Source: Rickettsiales bacterium (GTDB lineage: Bacteria; Pseudomonadota; Alphaproteobacteria; Rickettsiales; SXRF01). From it: 64,000 nt of DNA. The number at the start of each line of letters is the position of its first letter. Position 1 is the stretch's first letter. This document shows, one piece after another, positions 27,590 to 36,979 of the stretch. The stretch lies in assembly GCA_041396965.1 (NCBI GenBank), contig JAWKXN010000001.1:62001-126000 (forward strand). Reading direction: 5' to 3'. The translations under genes were made by a program, and so were the position numbers. Below the pieces are notes generated by a model. It did no database searches. It saw nothing but the letters and a program-made list of their open reading frames with translations, and was not told the origin of the DNA.

Positions 27590-27672
27590 AGCACGACCAG
27601 TATGTCGTGCGAGCCATCAGCCAGCGAAGCTGTATCCCTGTGAAAGATAGCAGTCTTTCACAGGGATAATAT
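27590..27672. repeat. intergenic solo copy of the hemF-type palindromic repeat unit
   Basis: The spacer 27442-27776 has no gene. This part holds hairpin gcacgac-cagtat-gtcgtgc (27591-27610), the 24-base block cgagccatcagccagcgaagctgt (27610-27633) also found at 14856-14879, and the perfect palindrome ccctgtgaaaga/tctttcacaggg (27636-27665). Order and spacing match unit 1 of the hemF insertion. An antisense frame of 74 codons here merely reads through the repeat. Confidence 0.85.
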
Positions 27673-27675
27673 AAA

Positions 27676-27774
27676 AACCTCGTCATTCTGTGATCCACAA
27701 GACCGCATAGAATCTCAGAGTTATCTGAGCTTCTTCTCCAGATGTCACGACAAGTGTGGCATGACGATGTCAAA
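27676..27774. repeat. second palindromic element next to the solo repeat unit
   Basis: Inverted ends cgtcat (27681-27686) and atgacg (27761-27766) enclose an inner hairpin ctcag-agttat-ctgag near 27714-27729 and a cagatgtcacgac segment. The terminal ggcatgacgatgtca resembles the right part of the element at 6588-6756. It abuts the 3' end of the msbA-like gene and could act as its transcription stop. Confidence 0.55.
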
Positions 27775-27776
27775 TA

Positions 27777-29531
27777 CTATTCAAAATTATTAGAATAAAG
27801 CTGATAATACTTACCTTTTTTTGTAAGCAGGCTTTCGTGATTACCGCTTTCAATTATTTTACCATCTTCCATAACATAAATTATATCAGCTCCAATAACT
27901 GTGCTAAGGCGGTGAGCGATAACCAGAGTGGTACGACCTTTCATAAGCCTAGATAAAGCTTCCTGTATGTTTCTTTCTGACTCATTATCTAGCGATGATG
28001 TCGCTTCATCAAGTAGCAGGATTGGGGAGTTTTTCAGCATAGCTCGCGCGATCGCTATTCGTTGCCGCTGTCCACCAGACAAACGTATACCATGAGAGCC
28101 TGCCATAGTTTCATAACCAAGCGGCATTGAGCGGATAAAATCATCGGCGGCGGCGTTTTTAGCGGCGGTAAGTATTTCCTCATCACTTGCCGATTGTCTG
28201 CCATAGGCTATGTTCGCTTTCATAGTATCATCAAACAACATGGATTCTTGCGGCACAAAAGCCATTGCCTCACGCAAACTATGGATAGTCACCTCTCTTA
28301 TATCCTGTCCGTCTATGGTTATGCTGCCGCCTTGTATCTCATAAAAGCGTAGCAAAAGATTCATTATAGTTGATTTGCCGCTACCAGACAGCCCGACCAA
28401 AGCCGCCGTTTTTCCGGCGGGAACCGTAAGGTTAACTTTATCTATACCGACAATATCTGGTGTATACCCAAAAACCACATCCTTAAACTCTATACTGCCG
28501 GATTTTATATCAAGAGGTTTCGCGCCTTCCTTATCAGCTATCATAGGCTCGGTATCTAAGATATTAAATAACCGGTTAGCCGCCGCCACCCCTTCTTGCA
28601 AAACCCCGTTTAAGCCGGATACCGCCCGCACCGGCTTATAAGCCATCAAAAATGCTGTAATAAATGAGAAAAAAGCACCAGTTGTTATAGTTCCTTCCAT
28701 AACCTGAAACCCGCCATACCAGATCACTAAAGCTATTGAGACTCCACTTAAAATCTCAATCATCGGTGTCGCCGCCGCTTGTACTTTCGCTGATTTATAA
28801 TAAAGAGAAAACAATCTTTCTATTATAGTTTTCGCTCTATTTATCTCATAATTTTCTCGGTTATATGATTTTACCGTACGCGCTCCACTAAAAATCTCAT
28901 CAAGAGTGCTGGTAAACTCACCAAGCTCATTTTGTGTACGGTCGGAAATACGGCGCATTTTTTTGCCAAGCCTTATTATCGGATAAATAGCTATCGGAAA
29001 AGCGATAAGAGCAAGAGCGGCAAGGGTAGCGTTCTGGTATATCATTACACCAAGCAAGAATATCATACTAAGCAGTTCTTTAGTAATAGCGGTGAGCACA
29101 TTGGAAAAGGCGTTCCTCAGCAGATTTATGTCATTGGTAAAACGTGATATAAGCCTGCCGGACGATTGATTATGGAATAATCCGACATCGCTTTTCATAA
29201 GATGCTCAAATAACCTTATTTGCATATCAGCGATTATTCGCTGTCCAATAAAGCGCATGGATATAGTGTTACCATAATTAGCGATAGCTCCGATTATTGA
29301 TATAGCTACCACCGCTATTGGTATAAGCAACAGCATATCATGATTTTTCTCAATGAATATTTGGTCAAGAGCTGGTTGAATCATCCAAGCATTGGCAGCG
29401 GTGCTGGCCGCTACTACTACCATGCAGGATATAGCGACAAAAAGCTTGCCACGATAGCGCGTTATATGCTCACGCAGTAGCCTTTTTATAATATCGTCAC
29501 CTTTTCCTTCATTGGATTTGATTATAGTCAT
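27777..29531 (-). CDS. MsbA-like lipid ABC exporter (fused permease and ATPase)
   Basis: 584 residues. Six membrane helices (about 30-330) are fused to an ABC ATPase domain with Walker A GLSGSGKST (about residue 375), Q-loop FVPQES, signature LSGGQRQR, Walker B ILLLDEATSSLD and the H-loop IAHRLS. The layout and the QPALDQIFIEKN segment match the MsbA / lipid A flippase group. A role in LPS core-lipid A export is supported by the nearby lipid A genes but is not proven; other lipid or drug exporters share this layout. Confidence 0.85.
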   Translation of the reverse strand: MTIIKSNEGKGDDIIKRLLREHITRYRGKLFVAISCMVVVAASTAANAWMIQPALDQIFIEKNHDMLLLIPIAVVAISIIGAIANYGNTISMRFIGQRIIADMQIRLFEHLMKSDVGLFHNQSSGRLISRFTNDINLLRNAFSNVLTAITKELLSMIFLLGVMIYQNATLAALALIAFPIAIYPIIRLGKKMRRISDRTQNELGEFTSTLDEIFSGARTVKSYNRENYEINRAKTIIERLFSLYYKSAKVQAAATPMIEILSGVSIALVIWYGGFQVMEGTITTGAFFSFITAFLMAYKPVRAVSGLNGVLQEGVAAANRLFNILDTEPMIADKEGAKPLDIKSGSIEFKDVVFGYTPDIVGIDKVNLTVPAGKTAALVGLSGSGKSTIMNLLLRFYEIQGGSITIDGQDIREVTIHSLREAMAFVPQESMLFDDTMKANIAYGRQSASDEEILTAAKNAAADDFIRSMPLGYETMAGSHGIRLSGGQRQRIAIARAMLKNSPILLLDEATSSLDNESERNIQEALSRLMKGRTTLVIAHRLSTVIGADIIYVMEDGKIIESGNHESLLTKKGKYYQLYSNNFE

Positions 29532-29597
29532 TATAATATAATTTACCTATAGTTTTATAATTCAGTTCTATAATCCATATTAATATCAAAATTCATA

Positions 29598-30962
29598 TTA
29601 AACACCGGCTATCGTCATATTCTCAATTCTTATGGTAGGAGTGTTTTTAGAGTAGCGAAAAACAAGGTCATTCGCCGCTGTAAGATTAGAGAACATATCT
29701 TTTAAGTTTCCAGCGATGGTGATTTCTGATACCGGATAGGTTATCTCACCATTTTCTATCCAAAAACCTGCCGCGCCCTGACTATAGTCACCAGTTACCG
29801 TATTAATTCCCATACCAAAAGTCTCAGTAAGGTAAAGCCCATTTTTTATATCTGATATTAACTCTTGTGGGGTTATCTTTCCCGCCTCCATATACACATT
29901 GCTAGCGGACGGTGAGGGTGGTGAGGAAAGACCACGTGAGGCGTGACCTGTGGTTGTCATTCCAAGTTTTATCGCGGTTCGCATATCCAGTAACCAGCTT
30001 CGCAAAACACCATCTTTTATGATTGAGAGTTCTTTACCAGCGACACCTTCCATGTCAAAAGGTTTTGAGGAAAGTCCCCTTATTATGTGAGGATTGTCAA
30101 TAATTGAGATATTCTCAGGAAATATTTTTTTGCCCATAGATTCTTTCAGGAAAGATGATTTTCTAACGATAGAATTTCCTGAAATACTACTTGTTAATAT
30201 TGATAGTATAGACTTACCAACTCTTGGATCAAAAACTATAGGAGCGGTTGTAGATTTTATTTTTCTTGGATTAAGCTTCGCCAATGTTTTTTTCGCGGCA
30301 CTCAAGCCAATGGATTTGGGAGAGTCCAAATCCTCTTTATGACGGACGCTGCTAAAATCATAATCCCTCTCCATTTTCTGTCCTTCTCCGGCAAGAACAC
30401 AAACGGAAATAGAAAACGAGCTATTCTTATAGAAGCGAGAAAAACTCGTACCATTTTTTCCCATTATGGCTAGTTGTACGTTTGATTTCCTGTAACTAGC
30501 GTCAGCTCCCTCAGAATTGCTGATACCGCTTACGGAAAGAGCCGCCTCTTCCGCTTCTTGGCAATTATCCAAAAGCCATTCAGGGCTTGGTTCATAACTA
30601 TCGTAAAGCTCAAGTTCTGGAATATCGCTAGGATATAGTTCCTCAGGGGCGAGAATATAATCTTTATCACTAGGCGCTAACCTTGCCATTTTCACAGCGT
30701 TATCCGCCAACTCCTCAAGTGCTGGTTCACTAAGATCGCTGGAAGAAACATTGGCTTGAGAAATTTCTCCATTGTCTTTTTTTACAAACACCCTAAGACC
30801 AATAGCGGAGGTTTCCGAGCGCTCAATGTTTTCTGGTTTGCCAAGCCTCTGTGATATACTCAGATCTGTAGTATTAAACATAACACCGTCAGCGTAGTCA
30901 CCGCCATGCTTTTTGGTCATATCTAGTAGTTTATATAGTTTATCTGATTCGTTGGTCATCAT
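29598..30962 (-). CDS. pmbA: TldD/PmbA family protein (PmbA/TldE)
   Basis: 454 residues. The N-terminal TldD/PmbA domain has the YADGVMFNTTDLSISQRLGK segment (in part), and the C-terminal half has FDMEGVAGKELSIIKDGVL, TTTGHASRG and the GDYSQGAAGFWIENGEITYPVSEITIAGNL box, cited as TGDYSQGAAGFWIENGE. It lacks the HExxxH zinc motif of TldD and is therefore the PmbA/TldE type, the inactive subunit of the TldD/E protease. tldD is not in this window. An adjacent second ATG leaves a one-codon ambiguity in the start. Confidence 0.93.
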   Translation of the reverse strand: MMTNESDKLYKLLDMTKKHGGDYADGVMFNTTDLSISQRLGKPENIERSETSAIGLRVFVKKDNGEISQANVSSSDLSEPALEELADNAVKMARLAPSDKDYILAPEELYPSDIPELELYDSYEPSPEWLLDNCQEAEEAALSVSGISNSEGADASYRKSNVQLAIMGKNGTSFSRFYKNSSFSISVCVLAGEGQKMERDYDFSSVRHKEDLDSPKSIGLSAAKKTLAKLNPRKIKSTTAPIVFDPRVGKSILSILTSSISGNSIVRKSSFLKESMGKKIFPENISIIDNPHIIRGLSSKPFDMEGVAGKELSIIKDGVLRSWLLDMRTAIKLGMTTTGHASRGLSSPPSPSASNVYMEAGKITPQELISDIKNGLYLTETFGMGINTVTGDYSQGAAGFWIENGEITYPVSEITIAGNLKDMFSNLTAANDLVFRYSKNTPTIRIENMTIAGV

Positions 30963-31037
30963 CTATTCGTTATAATTATTTTGCCGCAAATTATTGCGTA
31001 TTGTGTTTGCTATTAATACATATATAATCCACCCATT

Positions 31038-31481
31038 ATGAATAGGGAAGCTTTAATAGAAACAGATTTTACACCAAGACCAAAGGTTAACCGTCTTCCG
31101 CCTGTCGCGCTTTATAAATCTCCATCATCTTTGCCTAAAAAGACCAATAAACTACCTAAAGTTAACATCGGGTTGAGCCCTATAAAAATTATTATTTATA
31201 CTCTGGTCGCTTTGTTGTTTTTATTATCCATCATTATGGGTTATCAATATATAAAAGGGATGTATGATAATTTTAATAAAGAATATGAAGATGACCATCT
31301 GCTTAATATAATAAATAACAGCGGCTACGATAATCAGGCTTTTTATTTCAAAGATGGTGACAGTATTATAAGTGGACGTGATATACATATAGTCTCTAAT
31401 AATAATTTTTTATTTTATGTTCCAAAATCTGAGAAAAATATGGAAAAAGATATTCTTACCATCATTAATAGATATGACTAA
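31038..31481 (+). CDS. hypothetical single-pass membrane protein
   Basis: 147 residues, family not recognised. A basic, proline-rich N-terminal cytoplasmic stretch (about 1-48, PRPKVNRLPPVALYKSP) precedes one membrane helix (about 50-73, IKIIIYTLVALLFLLSIIMG) and a C-terminal domain with alternating acidic and aromatic residues ending in NRYD. A GDSIISGRD-like segment suggests a beta-rich fold. It stands alone between pmbA (divergent) and the TAXI gene, with only weak promoter-like sequence in front. Confidence 0.75.
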   Translation: MNREALIETDFTPRPKVNRLPPVALYKSPSSLPKKTNKLPKVNIGLSPIKIIIYTLVALLFLLSIIMGYQYIKGMYDNFNKEYEDDHLLNIINNSGYDNQAFYFKDGDSIISGRDIHIVSNNNFLFYVPKSEKNMEKDILTIINRYD

Positions 31482-31524
31482 TCACCAAATTTCTTAATAA
31501 AAGTTAATTTTTTGTAAAAATTGT

Positions 31525-31553
31525 TTGACAAACGTTAACCTTTTGGCTATTAA
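31525..31553 (+). promoter_or_regulatory. candidate sigma-70 promoter of the TAXI gene
   Basis: A perfect TTGACA (31525-31530) and TATTAA (31548-31553) are separated by exactly 17 bases, about 64 bases before the ATG at 31617. The -35 is a full consensus match; the -10 matches four of six positions. Confidence 0.6.
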
Positions 31554-31616
31554 CCCTATATTCTTTAGAAAAACTATATATTATAAAAAGTTATAATTTG
31601 GCAATTTTAGGTTATT

Positions 31617-32648
31617 ATGTTCTTGTTTTTACGCAAATATTATTTAGCAACCTCATATTTTCTAATATTTACGCTATTTTTTGTATTATCATCAATTGTC
31701 ACAATAGCTTTTGGTTATTCCGGAAAAGATATAAATATATCTATAGTAACCGGCCTTAAAACCGGTACTTATTATGCCTTTGCTCGTGACATATCGTCAT
31801 TGGTAAAAGGAAGTGACATAAATGTTAACGTAAAAGATTCAGAAGGCTCCATTGACAATATAAGGCGCTTAAATAGTAATGAAAAAGTATCTCTTGGATT
31901 TATCCAGTCAGACATATTAGGTTTCTTGAAACGCTCCAAAAATCCTGACTCTATGAAAATGGCGAAAAATCTTCGGGTGGTTTTCCCACTTTATGATGAG
32001 GAGATACATGTTCTCGCCAATAAAAAAATAAAGTCATTCTCTGATTTGAATGGTAAAAAAATAGCTATAGGTGATGATGGTAGCGGTAATATGCTGACAT
32101 CAATAAATTTATTTTCCATAACCGGAGTTAAACCGGCGGAAAGCGTAAAAATATCTTCAGCGAAAGGTGTAGTAAAAGTATTAAAAGGTGAGCTTGACGC
32201 GGTAATATTTGTCGGCGGCAAACCGATTCGCCTTTTCAAGAATCTTGAGGATTTAACTCTACCAGAAAACAAGAAATACACCCCTATGCTTGATAATGTG
32301 CATTTTGTTCCATTAAATGGCGTAAGACTACTTGAGGAATATATACCGTCAGAAATAACCTCTAAGGATTATAGTTTTGTAAAAGAAAGCGTGCCAACGG
32401 TCGCAGTAAGGGCTTTTCTTATAAGCTATGATTTTTCTGCTAATGATAATGAGGCTGTTAAAGAGCGCTGCGATAATTTGAATAAATTATCAAAAATTAT
32501 CGCCAATAATATTGAGATACTTAAGAGAAAAGGTCATCCCAAATGGCGAGAGGTAGACCTAAACGCTGATGTGAATATATGGCAAAAAGATAGCTGTGTA
32601 TGGGAAAATCCAACCGAGCTTAATAACATAATAAGCGGCAGGGAATAA
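31617..32648 (+). CDS. TAXI-family (TRAP-type) solute-binding protein, orphan
   Basis: 343 residues. A single N-terminal hydrophobic segment (about 10-32) serves as signal or anchor. It is followed by the TAXI core: ISIVTGLKTGTYYAFARDIS (in part), the GSIDNIRRL box, LGFIQSDIL, and KKIKSFSDLNGKKIAIGDDGSGN. Such proteins bind a small acid and hand it to a TRAP permease. No dctQ/dctM-type permease gene is adjacent, so it is an orphan binding protein or a sensor. The C-terminal part has two cysteines (ERCDN, KDSCVW). Confidence 0.85.
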   Translation: MFLFLRKYYLATSYFLIFTLFFVLSSIVTIAFGYSGKDINISIVTGLKTGTYYAFARDISSLVKGSDINVNVKDSEGSIDNIRRLNSNEKVSLGFIQSDILGFLKRSKNPDSMKMAKNLRVVFPLYDEEIHVLANKKIKSFSDLNGKKIAIGDDGSGNMLTSINLFSITGVKPAESVKISSAKGVVKVLKGELDAVIFVGGKPIRLFKNLEDLTLPENKKYTPMLDNVHFVPLNGVRLLEEYIPSEITSKDYSFVKESVPTVAVRAFLISYDFSANDNEAVKERCDNLNKLSKIIANNIEILKRKGHPKWREVDLNADVNIWQKDSCVWENPTELNNIISGRE

Positions 32649-32662
32649 GCTACCTTTGTTGT

Positions 32663-33562
32663 TTATAACATATGTCCGGCTTTTTCTTTTTTAGCTTTCA
32701 TATATCTTTCATTATGTTTTCCGGTTTTGGTGACAATAGGAATCCTTTTTGAAATGGTAATACCATATTTCCTTAACTCAGTAACCTTGCGCGGATTATT
32801 TGACAATAGCTTTATTTTATCAAAACCCAGATGTTTAAGAATTAGCACGGCTATATTAAAATCTCTTTCATCATCAGCGAAACCTAGTGTATTATTGGCT
32901 TCATAGGTGTCCATGCCACATTCTTGCAATTTATAGGCTCTTATTTTATTGGTTATACCTATTCCACGCCCTTCCTGATTCAGATAAATTAATATCCCGC
33001 CACCATCATTTTTTATCGCCTCAATAGCGAGCTTTAGCTGATTGCCGCAATCGCAGCGCAGACTGCCAAGAAAATCTCCGGTAAAGCATGAGGAATGTAC
33101 TCTTACCATCGGTGCTTGCTTGTCGTTTAATATATTTTCGTTAATTATAAGCGCAATATGAGTCTTGCCGTCACTTTTATCTCGGAAGCTGATTATAGTA
33201 TTATTTTCACTTCCCTCCACAGGCATGGAAGCTCTTGCTGTTTCTAAAATCTCTTTACCTAGTTTTTTTAGCTCTTTTTTTAATAACTCTTCCTCAAATA
33301 CCGGCCAGTCCTCACTCGCTAAGTTCATGGGGACACTAATGAGAGTAGGCAGTAGTCCAGCATATCTGGCTAAATCATTAACTATTGATGATTTTTCAAT
33401 TGTATATTTCCCTTTCATCTGTTCATTTAGAAATTCCGCCGGATATATGGCGATTTCTTTGCCGTTTTTCTTTTTTATTACAATGCCTTCTTGGCGACGT
33501 AAATAGTCTGCGGCTTTTGTTAATATTCTTTCAGAGCTATTCATATTATCACTAGCAATCAT
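32663..33562 (-). CDS. ribA: GTP cyclohydrolase II with N-terminal extension
   Basis: 299 residues. The catalytic domain (about 125-290) carries the zinc cysteines (HSSCFTGDFLGSLRCDCGNQL, the three Cys in SCFTGD and RCDCG), the GRGIGITNKIRAY motif and DTYEANNTLGFADDERDF. About 120 N-terminal residues have no clear match to DHBP synthase and look like the helical extension seen in alphaproteobacterial homologues. It opens the GTP ring in the first step of riboflavin synthesis, feeding RibF. The start is unsure (alternative ATG at 33544). Confidence 0.93.
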   Translation of the reverse strand: MIASDNMNSSERILTKAADYLRRQEGIVIKKKNGKEIAIYPAEFLNEQMKGKYTIEKSSIVNDLARYAGLLPTLISVPMNLASEDWPVFEEELLKKELKKLGKEILETARASMPVEGSENNTIISFRDKSDGKTHIALIINENILNDKQAPMVRVHSSCFTGDFLGSLRCDCGNQLKLAIEAIKNDGGGILIYLNQEGRGIGITNKIRAYKLQECGMDTYEANNTLGFADDERDFNIAVLILKHLGFDKIKLLSNNPRKVTELRKYGITISKRIPIVTKTGKHNERYMKAKKEKAGHML

Positions 33563-33622
33563 CTATTATGTTTTCTATAATCTTAACTGTTACGGTTTAC
33601 TATCTGTTATTAAGGAATAATT

Positions 33623-34186
33623 ATGGAGGAATCATCAAATATAATCTTATTAATAGATAATAGTGATTTTATAGATGGATTTTGTGATATTGTCACGCGG
33701 GAGTTGGAGATTCCCTGCGATATAGTACAGTCTGAGGATGATATAGAAGGAAAAAAAGGGCTTATCGTTACTAACAGGAAACTTGTAAAAGATTATAATT
33801 TGCCAGTTGTCTCAATAAACCTTCCCGTATATATGAGAAGCCTGATCTCAGACATTGAATATTATCTAAAAAACAATAAGGATAATGACATTTTAATATT
33901 ATCCGATGATTACTTATTATCCATTATCCACAAAAACCTGACTTGCAAAAATAATGGTATTTCTATTTCGCTTACTGATAAAGAAGCTCAGATATTAAGA
34001 GCCTTTGCTATATGCGATAATTCAGAAGTATCAAGAGAATATTTGCTAAAAGAAGTATGGAAAATAGAAGAAATTCTAGATACCCACACTATGGAAACCC
34101 ATATATATCGTTTACGCAAGAAGATAAAGGATAGTTTTGGCATTGATATGATAAAGGCGACCGCAAACGGTTATAAAATTATATGA
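33623..34186 (+). CDS. OmpR-type winged-helix regulator with degenerate receiver domain
   Basis: 187 residues. The C-terminal domain (about 112-187) is a PhoB/OmpR winged helix: SLTDKEAQILRAFAI, SREYLLKEVWKI, DTHTMETHIYRLRKKIKD and ATANGYKII. The N-terminal half has a receiver-like start (ILLIDNSDF) but is short, and the strand that should carry the phospho-Asp reads GLIVTNRKLV. It therefore lacks the phosphorylation site and probably acts without a kinase. No histidine kinase gene is nearby. The target is unknown. Confidence 0.85.
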   Translation: MEESSNIILLIDNSDFIDGFCDIVTRELEIPCDIVQSEDDIEGKKGLIVTNRKLVKDYNLPVVSINLPVYMRSLISDIEYYLKNNKDNDILILSDDYLLSIIHKNLTCKNNGISISLTDKEAQILRAFAICDNSEVSREYLLKEVWKIEEILDTHTMETHIYRLRKKIKDSFGIDMIKATANGYKII

Positions 34187-34204
34187 TAGAAATTTAGGCT
34201 ATAG

Positions 34205-35284
34205 ATGACAAATAAAACAGAAATTATTGGACTAACCAGAAATGAGCTTGCCGCGAAACTTAAAGAGCATGGTTTTGAGCCTTTCCGTGCTAAGCAAATA
34301 TGGCAATGGTTATATGTAAAAGGCGCTACGGACTTTACTCAGATGACCAGCATAGCAAAAAAGCAGCAAGCCATGCTTCATGAGCATTTTACGATTGGCC
34401 GCCCACAAATATCATGTGAGCTTACTTCTTTTGACGGAACTCGTAAATGGCTTTTGAGGATGAATGATAACAACAAAGTTGAGATGGTGTTTATTCCAGA
34501 GGAAGAAAGAGGAGCTTTATGCGTTTCCTCACAGGTTGGCTGTACCCTAAGTTGTAGTTTTTGTCATACTGGAACCATGCCATTAGTGCGTAACCTCACC
34601 GCTTATGAGATTATAGGACAAGTTCTTGTAACCAGAGACTCTCTTGGTGAGTGGGACAAAGACCGCAAGGAGTGTTTGTTTACCAATATAGTAATGATGG
34701 GAATGGGTGAGCCATTATTTAATTATGCTAATGTAGCAAAAGCATTAAAAATTATAATGGATGGCGAGGGCATAGCTATTTCAAAAAGACGTATTACTCT
34801 ATCTACTTCCGGTGTCGTTCCAGAAATAGAAAGATGTGGTCAGGAATTAGGAGTAAATCTCGCTATTTCCCTGCACGCGGTTAGTGATGAGTTGCGTAAT
34901 GAATTGGTGCCGATTAATAAAAAATATCCGATTAAAGAGTTGCTCGCGGCGTGTAGAAATTATCCAGCGGCGAATAACGCCAGACGTATTACTTTTGAAT
35001 ATGTTATGCTTAAAGGTGTAAATGACTCTGATAGTGACGCTAGACAATTGGTAAAATTACTTAAAGGTATTCACGCTAAAGTTAATCTTATTCCGTTTAA
35101 TCCATGGCCTGGTTCAGCGTATGAACCTTCCAGTAATAACCGTATTCATTCCTTCGCTAGTATCATTAACGATGCTGGATTCTCAGCACCAGTGCGTGCT
35201 ACTCGGGGTCAGGATATTTTTGCCGCTTGTGGTCAATTAAAATCTGATAGTGAGAGAAAAAAACGCCAGAAAGTCATTTTATAA
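34205..35284 (+). CDS. rlmN: 23S rRNA (adenine-2503-C2) methyltransferase / tRNA A37 methylase
   Basis: 359 residues. A radical SAM cluster motif CTLSCSFC has its cysteines at 113, 117 and 120; the [12 protein letters not shown]-terminal helix box, [13 protein letters not shown], and CGQL at the C-terminus (with the methylated Cys) are present. It methylates A2503 of 23S rRNA and A37 of some tRNAs. The Fe-S cluster could be supplied through the Nfu protein encoded at 5.1-5.7 kb (inference). It begins 19 bases after the regulator gene. Confidence 0.96.
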   Translation: MTNKTEIIGLTRNELAAKLKEHGFEPFRAKQIWQWLYVKGATDFTQMTSIAKKQQAMLHEHFTIGRPQISCELTSFDGTRKWLLRMNDNNKVEMVFIPEEERGALCVSSQVGCTLSCSFCHTGTMPLVRNLTAYEIIGQVLVTRDSLGEWDKDRKECLFTNIVMMGMGEPLFNYANVAKALKIIMDGEGIAISKRRITLSTSGVVPEIERCGQELGVNLAISLHAVSDELRNELVPINKKYPIKELLAACRNYPAANNARRITFEYVMLKGVNDSDSDARQLVKLLKGIHAKVNLIPFNPWPGSAYEPSSNNRIHSFASIINDAGFSAPVRATRGQDIFAACGQLKSDSERKKRQKVIL

Positions 35285-35398
35285 ATCTATATCTTATCTA
35301 AATTTATAGATGCTAGTCCAAGATTGTTTATTTGAATATTTATACAACAAAAATATTTGTTTTGTGATATTTTTGCCATATCCATGTGTAGATAATTT

Positions 35399-35414
35399 GT
35401 TCCGTATACGAAAC
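35399..35414. promoter_or_regulatory. near-palindromic operator candidate upstream of the porin gene
   Basis: The 356-base spacer 35285-35640 is AT-rich and gene-free. It contains gttccgtatacgaaac, which matches its own reverse complement at 14 of 16 positions, about 230 bases before the porin ATG. It could bind a dimeric regulator. The rest of the spacer shows no stronger structure. Confidence 0.3.
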
Positions 35415-35640
35415 ATTATCTTTTCTTCTGTAAAAGGCTGTGATATTTATTGTTAAGAGTTTTAATTTGTTACGCGCAATTTTTTTGTGCTTTTATCTTC
35501 CTGTTTTGGGATTAATATTATCGGTTTTTTAACTAAATATTAATCTAGGAAAACTAGAGATAATGATGTAATTATAACGGCATCATGAGTTTTATAAGTT
35601 TTGTTGTTTATCTTTTATATTAATTTACGGAGTTCAGGTT

Positions 35641-36954
35641 ATGAGTTTTATAAAAAAAGCTTTGTTTACTACTAGTGCGCTTGCGATAATTCCTGTTGCT
35701 GTCGCTTATTCTTCTTCAAGTTCATTCGCGGGGGACTCAGTTCTCGCTGACCGCCTTGATAAGGCAAGTACAGAAGCTTTTCCCGAAGTGACTCCGGGAA
35801 GTGTTGGGTATGCTATTTTACATGGTACTCCGTGGATAGATCTACGCTATCGTTATGAAACTGTTGACCAAGACGGTATCGCTAAAAACGCTCGTGCCTC
35901 AACACTCAGCAGCAAGATTGGATATAAAACTGGTTTATGGAAAGGCTTTCAATTCGCGGCGGAAGGCGAGAATATATCTGTCATAGGATCTGAGCGTTAC
36001 AACAGTACCACTAATGGCAAGACACAATATCCAGTGGTAGCTGATCCTGAGGATACTCTCCTTAACCAATTATATATTAGTTATCAAGGTATTCCAAAAA
36101 CCAATATAACAGTTGGTCGTCAGTATATAAAACTTGATGATCAACGTTTTGTTGGTGCGGTTGGCTGGAGACAAAATGACCAGACTTTTGATGCTGCTAG
36201 TATATCCAGCAACTATATAGAGAACGCTACTTTTTATTACGCATATGTAAGAAAAGTTAATCGTATTTTTGGTCCTGACGCTAATAATGGTGCTTTTGAC
36301 AGCAACTCACACCTAATTAATCTTTCATATACGTTCCATCCCGCGCTAAAGGTAACATTATATGATTATATGCTTGATTTTGATGACGCGCGTAGCCTAT
36401 CATCAGTGACTTATGGCGCGCGCCTTAGCGGTAGCTACGATTTAGGCAGTGGAGCGAGCTTTATATATAAAGCTGAGTTCGCCGATCAATCTGACTATGC
36501 TGATAATCCTAATAATTATAGCGCTAATTATTATGCGATTGAACCGGGAGTTACTTGGAGTGGCTGGACTGCTAAAATTGGTTATGAAGTCTTAGAGGGT
36601 GATGGCGTTGCTACTAATTCATTCCAAACACCTCTTGCCACGCTACATGCGTTTAACGGTTGGGCTGATAAATTCCTTAGCACTCCGGCAAATGGTTTGG
36701 AAGATCGTTACGCTTCTCTTGCTTATAAAGTACCATTTGGCAATGAGTGGTTTAAGGGAACTAATATGGCTGTTATCTATCATGATTTTAAGGCCGATAA
36801 GACCAATGCTGATTATGGAACTGAGTGGGATGCGGTAATATCTAAGACATTCTTTGATCATTATACGGTTGGTGTAAAATTCGCTGATTACGACGCGGAT
36901 AATTTATTTACCGATACCACTAAAGTCATAGCCACATTACAGGTAAAATACTAG
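35641..36954 (+). CDS. outer-membrane beta-barrel porin, alginate-export-like
   Basis: 437 residues. A signal peptide (to about residue 30, ending SFAG) is followed by a beta-barrel pattern with aromatic girdles and a C-terminal aromatic strand ending VIATLQVKY. The segment FQTPLATLHAFNGWADKFL (about residue 325) is characteristic of the alginate-export / OprE-like family of outer-membrane proteins, although no alginate genes are here. It probably forms a diffusion pore for anionic or sugar solutes. A cggag-like ribosome site precedes the ATG. Confidence 0.85.
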   Translation: MSFIKKALFTTSALAIIPVAVAYSSSSSFAGDSVLADRLDKASTEAFPEVTPGSVGYAILHGTPWIDLRYRYETVDQDGIAKNARASTLSSKIGYKTGLWKGFQFAAEGENISVIGSERYNSTTNGKTQYPVVADPEDTLLNQLYISYQGIPKTNITVGRQYIKLDDQRFVGAVGWRQNDQTFDAASISSNYIENATFYYAYVRKVNRIFGPDANNGAFDSNSHLINLSYTFHPALKVTLYDYMLDFDDARSLSSVTYGARLSGSYDLGSGASFIYKAEFADQSDYADNPNNYSANYYAIEPGVTWSGWTAKIGYEVLEGDGVATNSFQTPLATLHAFNGWADKFLSTPANGLEDRYASLAYKVPFGNEWFKGTNMAVIYHDFKADKTNADYGTEWDAVISKTFFDHYTVGVKFADYDADNLFTDTTKVIATLQVKY

Positions 36955-36979
36955 TAATTGGAGCGGTAGAACATATTTG

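Noticed and set aside
27549..27773. 74-codon minus-strand frame in the repeat spacer
   Set aside because: It consists of the repeat unit and the adjoining palindrome. It resembles the antisense reading of hemF only because the DNA repeat is shared.
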